Assembly: GCA_026874595.1 (NCBI GenBank)
Contig: CM049306.1
Span: forward strand, 56,107,519 to 56,171,518
Reading direction: 5' to 3'
Source of the DNA: Sipunculus nudus
Taxonomy: Eukaryota > Annelida > Sipuncula > Golfingiida > Sipunculidae
Length of the DNA stretch: 64,000 nt
Below the pieces are notes generated by a model. That model was not told the DNA's origin and ran no database searches. It was given only the letters and a program-made list of their open reading frames with translations. This document shows, piece after piece, positions 50,801-62,800 of the stretch. The position numbers and the translations under genes were made by a program. Numbering within the stretch: the first letter of the stretch is position 1; each line of letters begins with the position of its first letter.

Positions 50801-53800
50801 GCGCCACCAGTCTGCAGGAAGTGATGGAACATCTCATGATCAATATGTATGCCAAAAATCATGACCATCAGTCAAGTAGTTAATGAGATATTGAAGTTTT
50901 TGTATGAAATTTTTGACTTTTCTGGGGGGTACTTTGGGGCCACATAGCTCGAAGGATATGGGTAACAGAGACCTAATTTCTGGTTTCCAAGGAGATTTTT
51001 TATGGACCTCTCAGAATCCCAAGTTACAAGGTTCTAGGTCCAGCAGTTACGATTTGTGCCTGGTTAACGGACGGACAGACGGACAGACGGACAGACGGAC
51101 AGACGGACGACGGACAAAGAGTGATCGCTATAGCTCAGATGACTTTCAGTCAGCTGAGCTAAAAAACACACATTAGTCTACATAAAATATAGTATGTAAT
51201 ATATGGTCATAAAGTTAAATAAGGCTCCTTAATTTTTTTCTGGGATAAACATTAATTCTGTAAAAAAAATACAACTCAGCAATAAACAAATCAAAATATT
51301 AGTTTTAGATAAGCAAATAGAAAATAGGTTGCAGCATTAAAAATAGAATAAAACTTTTTTAGTTCATAAACCTTGCATAAATACAAGGGTATATTGTAGT
51401 TAATTTATATGACCATTCAAGTGAACCACGACTGAGATGAATTCTCAGCAGTGGATACATGCAATGCTGAGTATTTAACTGAGGGATATACAAGGATTTA
51501 TTATTCTACTCAGCTTATGAATATTCATTACAAGTGTGTGGGAACTGCCAGTTTAGTCCTTCACCAGGCACCAATGAATCAGTTTTCATGTAAGTAATGG
51601 TGGACAGTTAATGTGTGAAGTTTATTTTTATTTAATATACTTTAGCTCATAAAATATTCATAACAGGGAACTTGTGTTGAATCAGACAGGCAAATCTTAA
51701 GGATTATAATAAATTTCACATGCAAATCAGGATAAATAATAAAACATTACACTTATTTCACCAACTCATGTTCAGCTGTTTCTTTGGAAATGATTTTTAA
51801 TGGCACAGCTTATAATACAAAAATATAAATTGAAAAAAAAAATAACTACTAGCAAAATTAACAATGAGGAAAGTGTATTTAAGAAACACATTACTCTTGA
51901 CATCTCAGTTAATTTTATTAATTTTTATCTCAGTCCAGCACCACTGGTAAAGTCATTAAAAAGATGCTGACTGTGAGCATATGCTGTCAAGAGAACACAA
52001 GTAATGTAACTGGCTGAACAAAATATGGCTATCCATATGGAGACAATAAATGAACAGCAAGATCAAACATTAAGAAACCAGATGTCCTTGGACATTTAAA
52101 AGTTTACCATTATATCTTACAGCTGTCATATTTTGTCGTTTTTACTCCCAACTAAAGCTTGATTTCAAATAAAAGAAAACATAACAAACAATGCTGAAAA
52201 CAAATAGACAGTAGATGAAGAAAGGAAAGGGTATAGTTTTAATAGATTATTGGTGAGTCAGGATAAAGGCATGAATATATGAATCAGTCAGTAACATGAT
52301 CACCAACATTAGTGATTGGTAAGTTAGGTGGGTGCAAATGACCATGCAGCAATCCCTGTACTGAGTGAACAATAATCATTATAAATAATTAAAATTTACT
52401 ATCTCCTATTAATACCCATCTCTCAACACAGGGATCATGTCCCAGATAACATACACAAATAGGACCACACAAGAAACCGTAAATTGGACATATATTTCTA
52501 CAAGGGCTGTGGGGACCTTGTGCACTGATCAGCCCCAACCCACTGTGTCCCCTGTTTCAAAGAGAATCCATTCAGACCAAACAAGCTGTACATAACACAG
52601 CTCATGTTGGCTGTTTGGAAAATATCTTGCGCCCCCATATCCAGAAAGCTAATGTGGGCCCTATGCGTGCATGTTATCTGGCATTGTGTTTTTATTCTCA
52701 ACTGTTATAATTTCGGTTTTCCACAGAAATAGTTAAAATTCAAAATACAAAATGTTAACAAAAATTATCTATATGTAACTCATCCTGAAAGGAGTTTAAT
52801 TTTTTTTTCAAATTTCATTAAATTTATTTGATGACTGAAAAGAAATTTTCATAACTTTTGGATACATCAAAGCATATTAATACAACGCTACTTATACTTT
52901 AAGTCGATACCAAATTTGTTCTCAGTGATGTCAAACTTTCATTTCTGACATTCATGAAAACTGACAGATACAACCAGTACAGCAATTAATAAATATTTAT
53001 GATATCATGCATATTCATGAAGTCTGTGGAAGACTGAAAGTATTGCTCAGGCAAATAATTAATTTTGGTTCTGTTTGGATTTCCACCATACACCACATAC
53101 CGGCTTTGGATGCCTGGAAATAAAAAGAAAAAAGTGCACACATCTAAAAAATAAACCACTCTGAGGGTCAAAACACAAAATGTAACACACAACAGCCCAT
53201 TCATCAAAATAAAATATGCATGCCCTTTCCACTGTAATTTTCATATAAGGATAAGAAATTCCAATACCCCTGGCACAACACCAAAACAAGGGAAAGTTCC
53301 TTCATTTTACTTACTTAATGATCCTGAGACCAACATTACCGGGGTATACCAAATTTTGTGTCAATACTTTATTCATTCTTTCACACTAATTTGGACATTA
53401 AGGTCACAATGTACATACCAATTCTATGGTCAACTGCATATAACAGAATAGCATAAATACCAATCAAGTAATGATTTAATTTGATGAAACCAAAGGACCT
53501 GTTTTAGGGTGAAATAAAATTAGGACCAATTGTGCTCCAGTTTTGGATTTATGCCTGTTGGCTTATCTGGTTTTGTATAAATTATATCCAAATACTACTG
53601 ATGCAGGGAAATCCTGAGAAACTTAACTTTATTTGGGAAATTTCTTAAAGTGCCTCATGCAGTGCCATCTATCAAACATAACATTATATACTAGTCAGTA
53701 TGCAGAGGATGAACTCTGCCCTTGGAAAACCTGGTCAGACCTGTACTAAAGCAACAAAGGATAATATTCCAGTTTTTGTAATTTATAAGAATCTAAGTAC

Positions 53801-56800
53801 AATTTCTTTGAGTGATATCTGAGCCATAAAAATGGCCTGTTATTGTCACTGTCTATTCTATGAAGAAAAAAAAATATGGCCAACTAAACTGAGACCTACA
53901 TTTACCACCCAGAACTATAAGATGTGATCCTACAGTAACAAAAGAGCAAAGTGAACTAAATGGAAACACACATACAGTGTAATTACAGTGTCTTTATTTC
54001 TAAATACTGTGACTGACTTCATATTCAGGAGGCTGAAAATTTGCGATTTCTTCATTTTAAATGTTTTGCAAGGGCTTAATTTTCGTGATTGCACCAGAAT
54101 CTATGGAAAAATAAATCCCACAATACCTCACTCATTACCAGTATAGTCACTGTTTTATAACCTGTCTCAAAACTGATGTTTTTACAATTATCATTACGTG
54201 TTTGCATGAGAAGGTTGCGATACCATCCACAGAGAATGTTGTTGATTTACAAACCATGTTTTCAGAGGTGTGATAATTAATTTATTTGTGCAGAACCTGC
54301 AGATGCATCAAATCCTCTTGTTCATCCTCGATAAAAGGGAAGCTTATTCCCGAGGGTAACAAATTTGTGATTATATCCCATTCGCAAATATCATGAAAAT
54401 AACACCCTCTCGAACAAATAGGCAACCACAGTAAATAGAACACACACTAAATAATAAAAGCACCGAGAGATCTGAACACCTACCACTGTACACAGTGTCA
54501 CATTGCCACTGTTGAGTACTGTACTTACCATGAGTGCTTGGAAAGCCAGCTTTGTGGCTGTGGATATTGAATGGCATATCTAAAAAAACAAAAATCAATC
54601 CAAGTAACGATATGTCAACTTATTAGTGATAAAATTTCAAGCAGAAAAATAAATTCCCATTTTATTTCAGAATATGTTTGACCTTGATAACATGAATGTA
54701 TCTAAAAATTTAATCTTGTCCAAGATTATTTCCTTTTTTGCTAGTTTTCAGAAAAACTAAAATATTTCGTTCTCATTCTACAAGTTCTTATAACTAAATA
54801 ATATGAAATCCTATGATGTTGATGAGAGTATCAATGATACATTACTTTAAAATATTCAAAATAAACTTTTGGCACAGAACTGTTGTGAGTTATTTTTATC
54901 CTTTCTTCAGTGCTGTGGTTATGTTTATTCTGTAAACAATGACAGTATGAAGGAGACTTCTCTGATACTTAAATCAGAGAATTATTTATCAGAGCCTAAT
55001 GTTAATAGCTTATAATGTTGATTACTGCATCTGTCAGGCTTCTTTTTACAAACATTGTTTGATACTTTGATATTTTAAGTATATTTTCTTTGAAGTTTGA
55101 GTTTCTTATTCTCACATGATAACAACTATACTACAGATGTAAAATCCTAAAATCCTTATGTTGTGGTTATACACTGCATTCATCGTATAACTTCTTCCAC
55201 TGAATCACTGCTTGCTTTGGGCACGGTTTACTGGGTTCTGGCACCAGGTGGTTGGAACAGGGACAGATTGTACAGACTAATGAGAGCAGGGTTTTGCTTT
55301 GTGCATCCAGCTCTGAAACCTACAATACCCCTTTCTCATTGGTCTGTAAATTCTTGGCTCTGTGCCACCTGGCTGGTGGTCCACCCAGGTAATCCTGCTA
55401 TAGCCAGCAGTGATTAAATGGAAGGAATTATAAAAGAAATTCACTGTTACAGGCCATACCTGTACAAGCATATGATTTGGATCATGGATAAGACTACTCT
55501 GTCCACACTCTGTCTGCAGCAGTTCAGAATACTGTAGTCCACTTGAAAGGAGGTCTATGGTAATTTGGTTACTGTAGTCCAGTTTACAGTAAATCAGTTA
55601 CTAGTGCATACAGGCAAATCAGTTTCTAGTCTGTGTTAAGCGAGTTTTGCTTACATTTGACCCAATCATTCCCATGAAATATCACTTTTTGCAGTGCAGT
55701 AAATTGTTTTAACAACCAAGCATGGACAGCAACTTAAATTTTATTGATAAACCTATTAATGCAAACCACAATGTGGATGCTACTTTCAGACTTATGAAAA
55801 CAGGTTTAGGCAAAAACAATTAAAGGTATGGTTCTCAGGCACTTTTTTTTTAAATAAGTTGTGTGGGCAATTTTTCTTTTGTTACCTTTTTTTGTATGAT
55901 TCGATAAAAATGTCATATGATCAGGGAAATGCATGATAATAACAGATTTTGTTTTTGCTAAAAAAAGAAAAGCACTATATAACAAAGAAAATCTAATCCA
56001 ATTTGTATTATTTTATCTTCTTGAAAGATGAAAATCAAAATAAAAATTTTTAATGTGGGGGGTTAAAATTCACGTGTGTGGTGCCTGAGGACCATACCTA
56101 TTTTTTTTTTGGCCTTATTATATTCCAATTCAAATGCAAACCAAGTGCTGATATGGCCTGAGAAGTATTTAAATCCTGGCATGTGTTTGACTTACTTCTT
56201 CACCTGATGTGTTACATTCAAAAACATGACAGGCAAATTTGGCAGGACCTCCCTTTCCCTCAACCATCGTTCTGGTTATAAATCCAAACAGTCTGAAAAC
56301 AAAAACATCTGGTTAATCAGTGGTAAATATGAGAGTATCTTCAAAACATTCATTTGTCAGGGCTTTAATAGGAAGAAAAATTGGGACTTTGGGGCGAGCA
56401 GGCAGAAATTATAGGAGTCAAATGGGTGTTTAGAGCATCCAGATTCTAATGACAGCATATAAAATCACAAATGAAAGCATGAGAATGCAGACAATGTGTT
56501 AGATCAAGTAGAGAGCTGTGATGTTTTACTGGACTTGGTCAAAATATTTCATGTTCAAAATGGTGAATGTCAAGAAAACAATAAGCAATGCACAATCACA
56601 CACAGAAACTCTTAGAAATGAAAGGAAACACATGTGAAAATACAGAAAAACACTTGTCACAAGGACAATTCATCAAACCATTTTCACAACTTCCAGTTAT
56701 TTTGTGCCAGAAAAACGTGTAAGTTCACACAGGAAATGTAAGGGAATGTGGACATCCCAGAAAATGCAAGCTAATTGCATGTCTTGAAAACATGGCCTCT

Positions 56801-59800
56801 AATGTGTAGAATCCCTTGCACAACAAGAAAGTGTGAGGGATCCATTACACAGAAGTGTTCAATCCTTGGATGAGAGTTTGATCTGTATTTACTAGTGGTG
56901 TGCCAATTAATTAATTAAATTGATGATGGGATGTTATCTGTCAAAATTGATTGCAATTTTGCACAATCGATTAAAAATGATTAATCGATTAAAATCGATT
57001 AAAAATGCACATGCAAAACATTGAATTCTGTCAGAGATATACAAACGCAAAGTAACAAACAGCATCAAAACAGAACCTTTCCCAGCACAATCATCCAACG
57101 GCAAGTCGACATTGGAAGAGGGTTGATTGATAGTTTCATAATGAATACAGATGTCACGCCATTCATTGGGGTCAATATTTTAGTATACAGCAGATTTCAA
57201 GATATTATAAAAAGTACATAAAATAATCGCTTAAAAAGCTATCATTGATCCTTTTTATTTTTCAATCATCGATTACAATTTTTAACCAATTCCCTACCAC
57301 TAGTATTTACCTTTTGTTCTCTGTGTGTGCAGCCCAGTATGATATATCTGCCAGGCGAAACTCTGTCTTCACAGTGTTGTTTGATGGGTCTATCAACCTG
57401 AAATCAAAGTACAGTGTACATACATATACACAAGGACCAATCTTTCTATATACTAGGCCCCCGAGGCAGCGGTAATCTTACGCTTCTAAAGAAGCAACTG
57501 ATATTCACGCTGCCAGCTTTGACCGTTTATGATATATTTACACACCAGATGGCGGTTCGTTGTCTATGAACAAGAGACCCAGGGGTCTAATGTTCACTCT
57601 GTGAATTACTGTGCAATTTGGCAAGTGATTAAAAAATAAATGAATGTGAAAATACCATTCATTCCTTTCCAAGTAGACATTGTCCTATTGCACAAGGTAG
57701 GTGGCGTCACCTATATGGTTTATGAGAAAACTTTCCAAGATGACTGCACATGCCAAATTTCAGACCAATACTCCTGAGATATGAGCAATTTTCACCAAAA
57801 GCAAATGTATGAAGGGACACCACAGGAAAATTATTGCAGATGGCACCACCAGTCTTGTTTACGAGATTGAGGTGACGAAGATCTATGGACATGCACAATT
57901 TCAACCCAATACACTGAACAAACACTAAGACGATCAGATGGCAAATGCAAAGTTGGACACTCCGCAAAAAGTAGTGTAGGTGGCGCCACCTGTCTGGTTA
58001 ACAAGAAAACTTTCCTAGATGGATAGACATGACAAATTTCAGATCAATACATTGAACCACTTCTGAGATATGAGCAATTTTCACCCACAGCAAATGTACC
58101 AGGGATGCCATGGGAAAACAATTGCAGATGGCATCATCAGTCTTGAGTGTAAGTCTGAGGAGTCCAAGATCTATGAATATGCAAAATTTCAGCTAAATAT
58201 GTTGAACCACTCCTGAGATTGAGAGTTGTTATATAAAAGAAACCCAGGTTTGTACTGCACAGAAAGGTTCTCCATCATTGTTACCTACAACTACATAGGT
58301 GAGGGAACAAGTATGCCAGGTTTTGGAAAGATCAGTCCAAGGGTCCTAGAGGAGACTCTGTTTTTGTGGATTATAACAAATAAATACTTAATGACATATT
58401 TTGGATAAAAGCAGAAAACACCATTACAGCCTGCTGAAAGTAGCTAAACAGGTGGCACCACCTGGAGGTCAAAATCATTAAGCAGTCACATGATCAATAT
58501 TCCTGTGAAATTTGAAACTGAAGGCTGCAGCAGTTCCTAAGATATTTGGTAACAGACAATACATCATGTATAGAAACACATCAAGTTCCGTAGATATGCC
58601 ATCTTGAAAATGAATTGACTGAATTTACACTAGAATTATTCCACTTCCTCTAAGGAACTGTTGACTATAATATGAAGGCCAAAATATTATTACTTTATGA
58701 CTTATCTTGAAAGAAGTGGAAAGGAACATTTTGTCCCACAGAAAGTAGGTCAACACAGCTGGCGCCACCTGGAGGTCAAAATCATCTGGCAGTCACATGA
58801 TTAATATTCCTGTGAAATTTGAAACTGAAGGCTGCAGCAGTTCCGAAAATATTTGGTAACAGACAATACATCCTGTATGGAAACACATCAAGTTGCTAAA
58901 TTTTGCAACCCACACAATTTGAAGTTCTGTAGAGAAGCCATCTTGAAAATGACTTGACTGAATTTATACTCAAATTATTCCCCTTCCTCCAAGGAACTGT
59001 TTGCTATGATATGAAGCCCAAAATTTCAATACTTTGTGACTTATCTTGGAAGAAGTGGAAAAGACCATTTTTTCCCGCAGAAAGTAGGTCAAAACAGGTG
59101 GCGCAACCTGGAGGTCAAAATCATCTGGCAGTCACATGATCAATATTCCTGTGAAATTTGAAACTGAAGGCTGCAGCAGTTTCTAAGATATTTGGTAACA
59201 GACAATGCATCATGTATAGAAACACATCAAGCTGTCATATTTTGCGATCGACAGAATTTGAAGTTCCGTAGAGACGCCATCTTGAATAAGACTTGACTGA
59301 ATTAATACTCAAATTATTCCCCTTCCTCTAAGGAACTGTTGGCTATGATATGAAGGCCAAAATTTCAATACTTTGTGACTTATCTTTGAAGAAGTGGAAA
59401 AGACCATTTTTTCCTGCAGAAAGTAGGTCAACACAGGTGGCGCCACCTGGAGGTCAAAATCATCTGGCAGTCACATGATCAATATTCCTGTGAAATTTGA
59501 AACTGAAGGCTGCAGCAGTTCTGAAAATATTTGGTAACAGACAATACATCCTGTATTGAAACACATCAAGTTGCTAAATTTTGCAACCCACACAATTTGA
59601 AGTTCTGTAGAGACGCCATCTTGAAAATGACTTGACTGAATTTATACTCAAATTATTCCCCTTCCTCTAAGGAACTGTTGGCTATGATATGAAGGCCAAA
59701 ATTTCAATACTTTGTGACTTATCTTGGAAGAAGTGGAAAAGACCATTTTTTCCCGCAGAAAGCAGGTCAACACAGGTGGCGCCATCTGGAGGTCAAAATC

Positions 59801-62800
59801 ATCTGGCAGTCATATGATCAATATTCCTGTGAAATTTGAAACTGAAGGCTGCAGCAGTTTCTAAGATATTTGGTAACAGACAATACATCATGTATAGTAA
59901 CACATCAAGCTGTCATATTTTGCGATCGACAGAATTTGAAGTTCCGTAGACACGCCATCTTGAATATGAATTGACTGAATTTATACTCAAATTATTCCCC
60001 TTCCTCTAAGGAACTGTTGACTATGATATGAAGGTCAAAATATTAATACTTTATGACTTATCTTGAAAGAAGTAGAAAAGACCATTTCTTCCCGCAGAAA
60101 GTAGGTCAACATAGGTGGCGCCACCAAAAGCTTATTTTTGCATGTCCATCCCATGATCAGTAATTCTGCAAAGTTTCATGAAGGTAGCTGCTTTGGCTGT
60201 TGAGATATTTGGTAACAGACGGTGGACGGTGGACAGTTGACAGTGGACAGTGGACAGTGGACGGCAGACGCTGCGCCATGGCATAAGTTCACAGAGTGAA
60301 CTAACAAAACGTGCGTATGATGTGAAAAGCAGCCAATCAGATGCCAATAAACAAACAAGTGACAGGCATCCTGGCTCCGCCCATAGCTGCGCTTCAAGCA
60401 CCGTTTAAAGACAAGTTTACGTTCGAATTTTAATTGCTCCCTCTGCATTCTCGCATCATCGCTGATTCGATTCTGACAGTAAGACTGTGTTAGCGTAGCC
60501 ATGTGTCTGGTGTCTGCAGAACTGAAACCAGCCAGCGAGGTGTGCACGCAGCCTTTGTTGTTATGTTTCGTTTGAATTACAGCTCACGGACCGGGCATCC
60601 TATGTGCCCAAGGCCCTAAGTAAACCACGTCTGCAGCAATTCTCTCTGAGCCTGTGGCCTGTCTATACGGTTACCGGGGCGATGAGCTGTCACTCAAAAC
60701 GAAATGAACATGATTGGCTTCGTGTATTCCTCGCTTGGCCGTGTCTTCCAGCACAAGGTCTCATCTGATTGGACAAAAATACAGTGCTCCCCTCTGGTGT
60801 AGCAATTCAGGATACCAGGTCATAACAAACAGCGCTTACCATATAGGAAGTATGCCTATAGTTAAAGAGCGTATCTATAACCCAATGATTATGGATTTTA
60901 AATTATTTACTCCTCCAGCTTACTGCCCACAAGGAATATATCAATCTCCAAACAAAAAGTCAGATAAAAATTTTAATTTACTTAAAGACTCAGAGGACAT
61001 TGTGAAATCAGGCTTAGTGACTTCAGAACTTCTGGCACCATTTTAACAACCATTACAATTCATCAATAAATGTTTGTGCTGATAAAATTAAGTCAATTAT
61101 AATACAAAATAGGGCCACACTACTCATTACCACATATTCATATGTATGTATGTGTGTTTATTTGTATATATATATATTTATATATGTATTAAGGTGTCCA
61201 GCAGTAGGTCAGATCAAAGTAGGACTAGAAATATAAAAAAAATAGGATAAAAGTAGGAAAACATAAGGGAAAGGTTGGACACAAGAAGGATTAAAAGACA
61301 TATATCACATAATTATTCATTCTTGATAACAAGTAACAAAAAGATAAATGTACAGAAGATACAAGGTCCAACAAGAACAACGTTTTGTTAATGGTTCTCA
61401 AAATCACTCATAACAGATTACAAATAACAACATAACACACACTTTCACAGCAGCTCATGGTATTTATAAATCAAATTTCAAAAAGAAAACAAACAAAAAA
61501 TATGAAAAACAGGTATTTTGAGGAGAGAAAATAGGTTAATAAGTCTTTAACAAAAAAGTAGTAAAAATAGATATTTTAAAGAGAAAAATAGGTTAAACAG
61601 GACTTGGAAAAAAGTATAGAAAAAAGGTAAAGTAGGATCACTGGACAGTCTGATGTATTAAAACATTTATACAAACCTCATGCAGTTGCTGGATACCAGT
61701 AGGTGAGACTCTGTTGTTCTGAAGATGTTATGTATAGCCCTGGCTGCCATTACCTGTCTGATGGTTTCTAACACTAACGGGTCACCTGCAAGAGAGGAGA
61801 TCATTCAATATTGATACAAGAGTTATAAACCTATTATCATCAACACAAGTACTTTAAACTTATCTTTATCAACACAAGTACTTTAAACCTATCATTAAAC
61901 AAATAGGAAATAATGCTGCTCAATTATCCTTTCACACATCAACCACAAAAAATTAATAGGATGGCAGCTAAAATTCTTCCAACAAGGGTCTTTGGCCCAA
62001 ATGGCAATTCTCTGGTTATATACCTACCAAACTACAGCTGAGCACTGTGACAATGCATGATTATCCTAGTGTTAACTGGGCTCAATGTACTACAAATGCA
62101 GGTCATGGGCATTCATCTCAAATACTGAGCCATAACAACAAGGAAATGTAAAAAGACACATCTGCTTGTGAGCTATGGGGCTGAGTCTTCCCATTAGCCT
62201 GACATCTGTCTGTGAGCCATCGGGCACAGCCTTTCCATTAGCCTTCAGTGCTCACTCTGGATTATGCCGACCATGACAAAACTCAATACTCCGTGGCTGA
62301 GATTCAAACTCACAATCTCAGAGTTTGAAGTCCTGTGATCTACCCTTAGATCACATATGCAAGATGATCAATATTAATATCAAAGCCCCTTTCATTCTGG
62401 GCCTATGTAGAGTTGCGCAGTATTCAAAAATTAGTCTGCGAAATTTATGTTGCTAAGAGCAGGTGTAGTCCCTGGGTAGTGTTGCGTAGACTTGCGTAAA
62501 AATTGCGTTCTTTCTATGTCCATTGCTCTACGCCAACAGTACACGAAAAATTTAAACAGGTTTAATTTTTGCGTCCATCTCGCATACCCCCTTGCGTCCT
62601 TCACCATATTGCCACGTAGGTCAGTGTTAGGCACAGCTTAAGCTCAGCGTAGTAGGTACGCCGCACTACACAACTCTACATAGGCCCTGTGTGAAAGGGG
62701 CTTTAGCCAAATGCCAGCAGGACACAGAACAGCCATGCTTACCTCTGTCTTGCTTGACCTCCATGGAACCCAAAAAACGAACTTCAAAAGTCTGTGAGAA

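Larger units (their letters stand above)
48098..51170 (-). mobile_element. Array-bearing Helentron/pearl-like element 1
   Basis: Read on the - strand: 5' end TTTTTTAGCTCAGCTGACTG closing a hairpin at ATCTGAGCT; a GACG/GACA simple repeat (51066-51117); a tandem array of a ~338-bp unit (starts near 50797, 50459, 50123, 49786, 49463); a second array of a ~280-bp unit (near 48974, 48694, 48417); then CAGTCAGCTGAGC, the exact inverse of the 5' subterminal GCTCAGCTGACTG (48123-48135 against 51147-51159); a palindrome TGACCCATGGGTCA; and ACTTGTTATT. No coding capacity. Subterminal inverted repeats, a 3' hairpin and internal tandem arrays are traits of non-autonomous Helentrons and bivalve pearl elements; the class is inferred. 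Confidence 0.7.
57565..60302 (-). mobile_element. Array-bearing Helentron/pearl-like element 2, nested in the 690-bp repeat
   Basis: The plan is that of element 1. On the - strand: 5' TTAGTTCACTCTGTGAAC (a hairpin), GGACGG/GGACAG simple repeat (60216-60262), a ~339-bp array (boxes at about 60114, 59775, 59436, 59097, 58758, 58451), a ~277-bp array (about 57975 and 57698), TTCACAGAGTGAAC (inverse of the 5' hairpin sequence; + strand 57592-57605 against 60288-60301, 14 bp perfect), hairpin AGACCCCTGGGTCT, then CTTGTTCATA. The flanks rejoin as the intact repeat at 12484-13172, so the insertion limits are known to a few bases; no target duplication is obvious. No coding capacity. Confidence 0.75.

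Noticed and set aside
50306-51176. Several 70-90 codon frames with KMKILGPVVTIC-like words
   Set aside because: They recur every ~338 bp and derive from the type A array; frames are broken in most units.
53105-53117. Possible 13-nt APPL exon after a good acceptor (TTTTTATTTCCAG) with a GTATGT donor
   Set aside because: Its length is not a multiple of three. Inserting it between 54529 and 47922 shifts the frame and quickly meets a stop in the last exon, whereas omitting it gives a continuous tail like that of APPL1.
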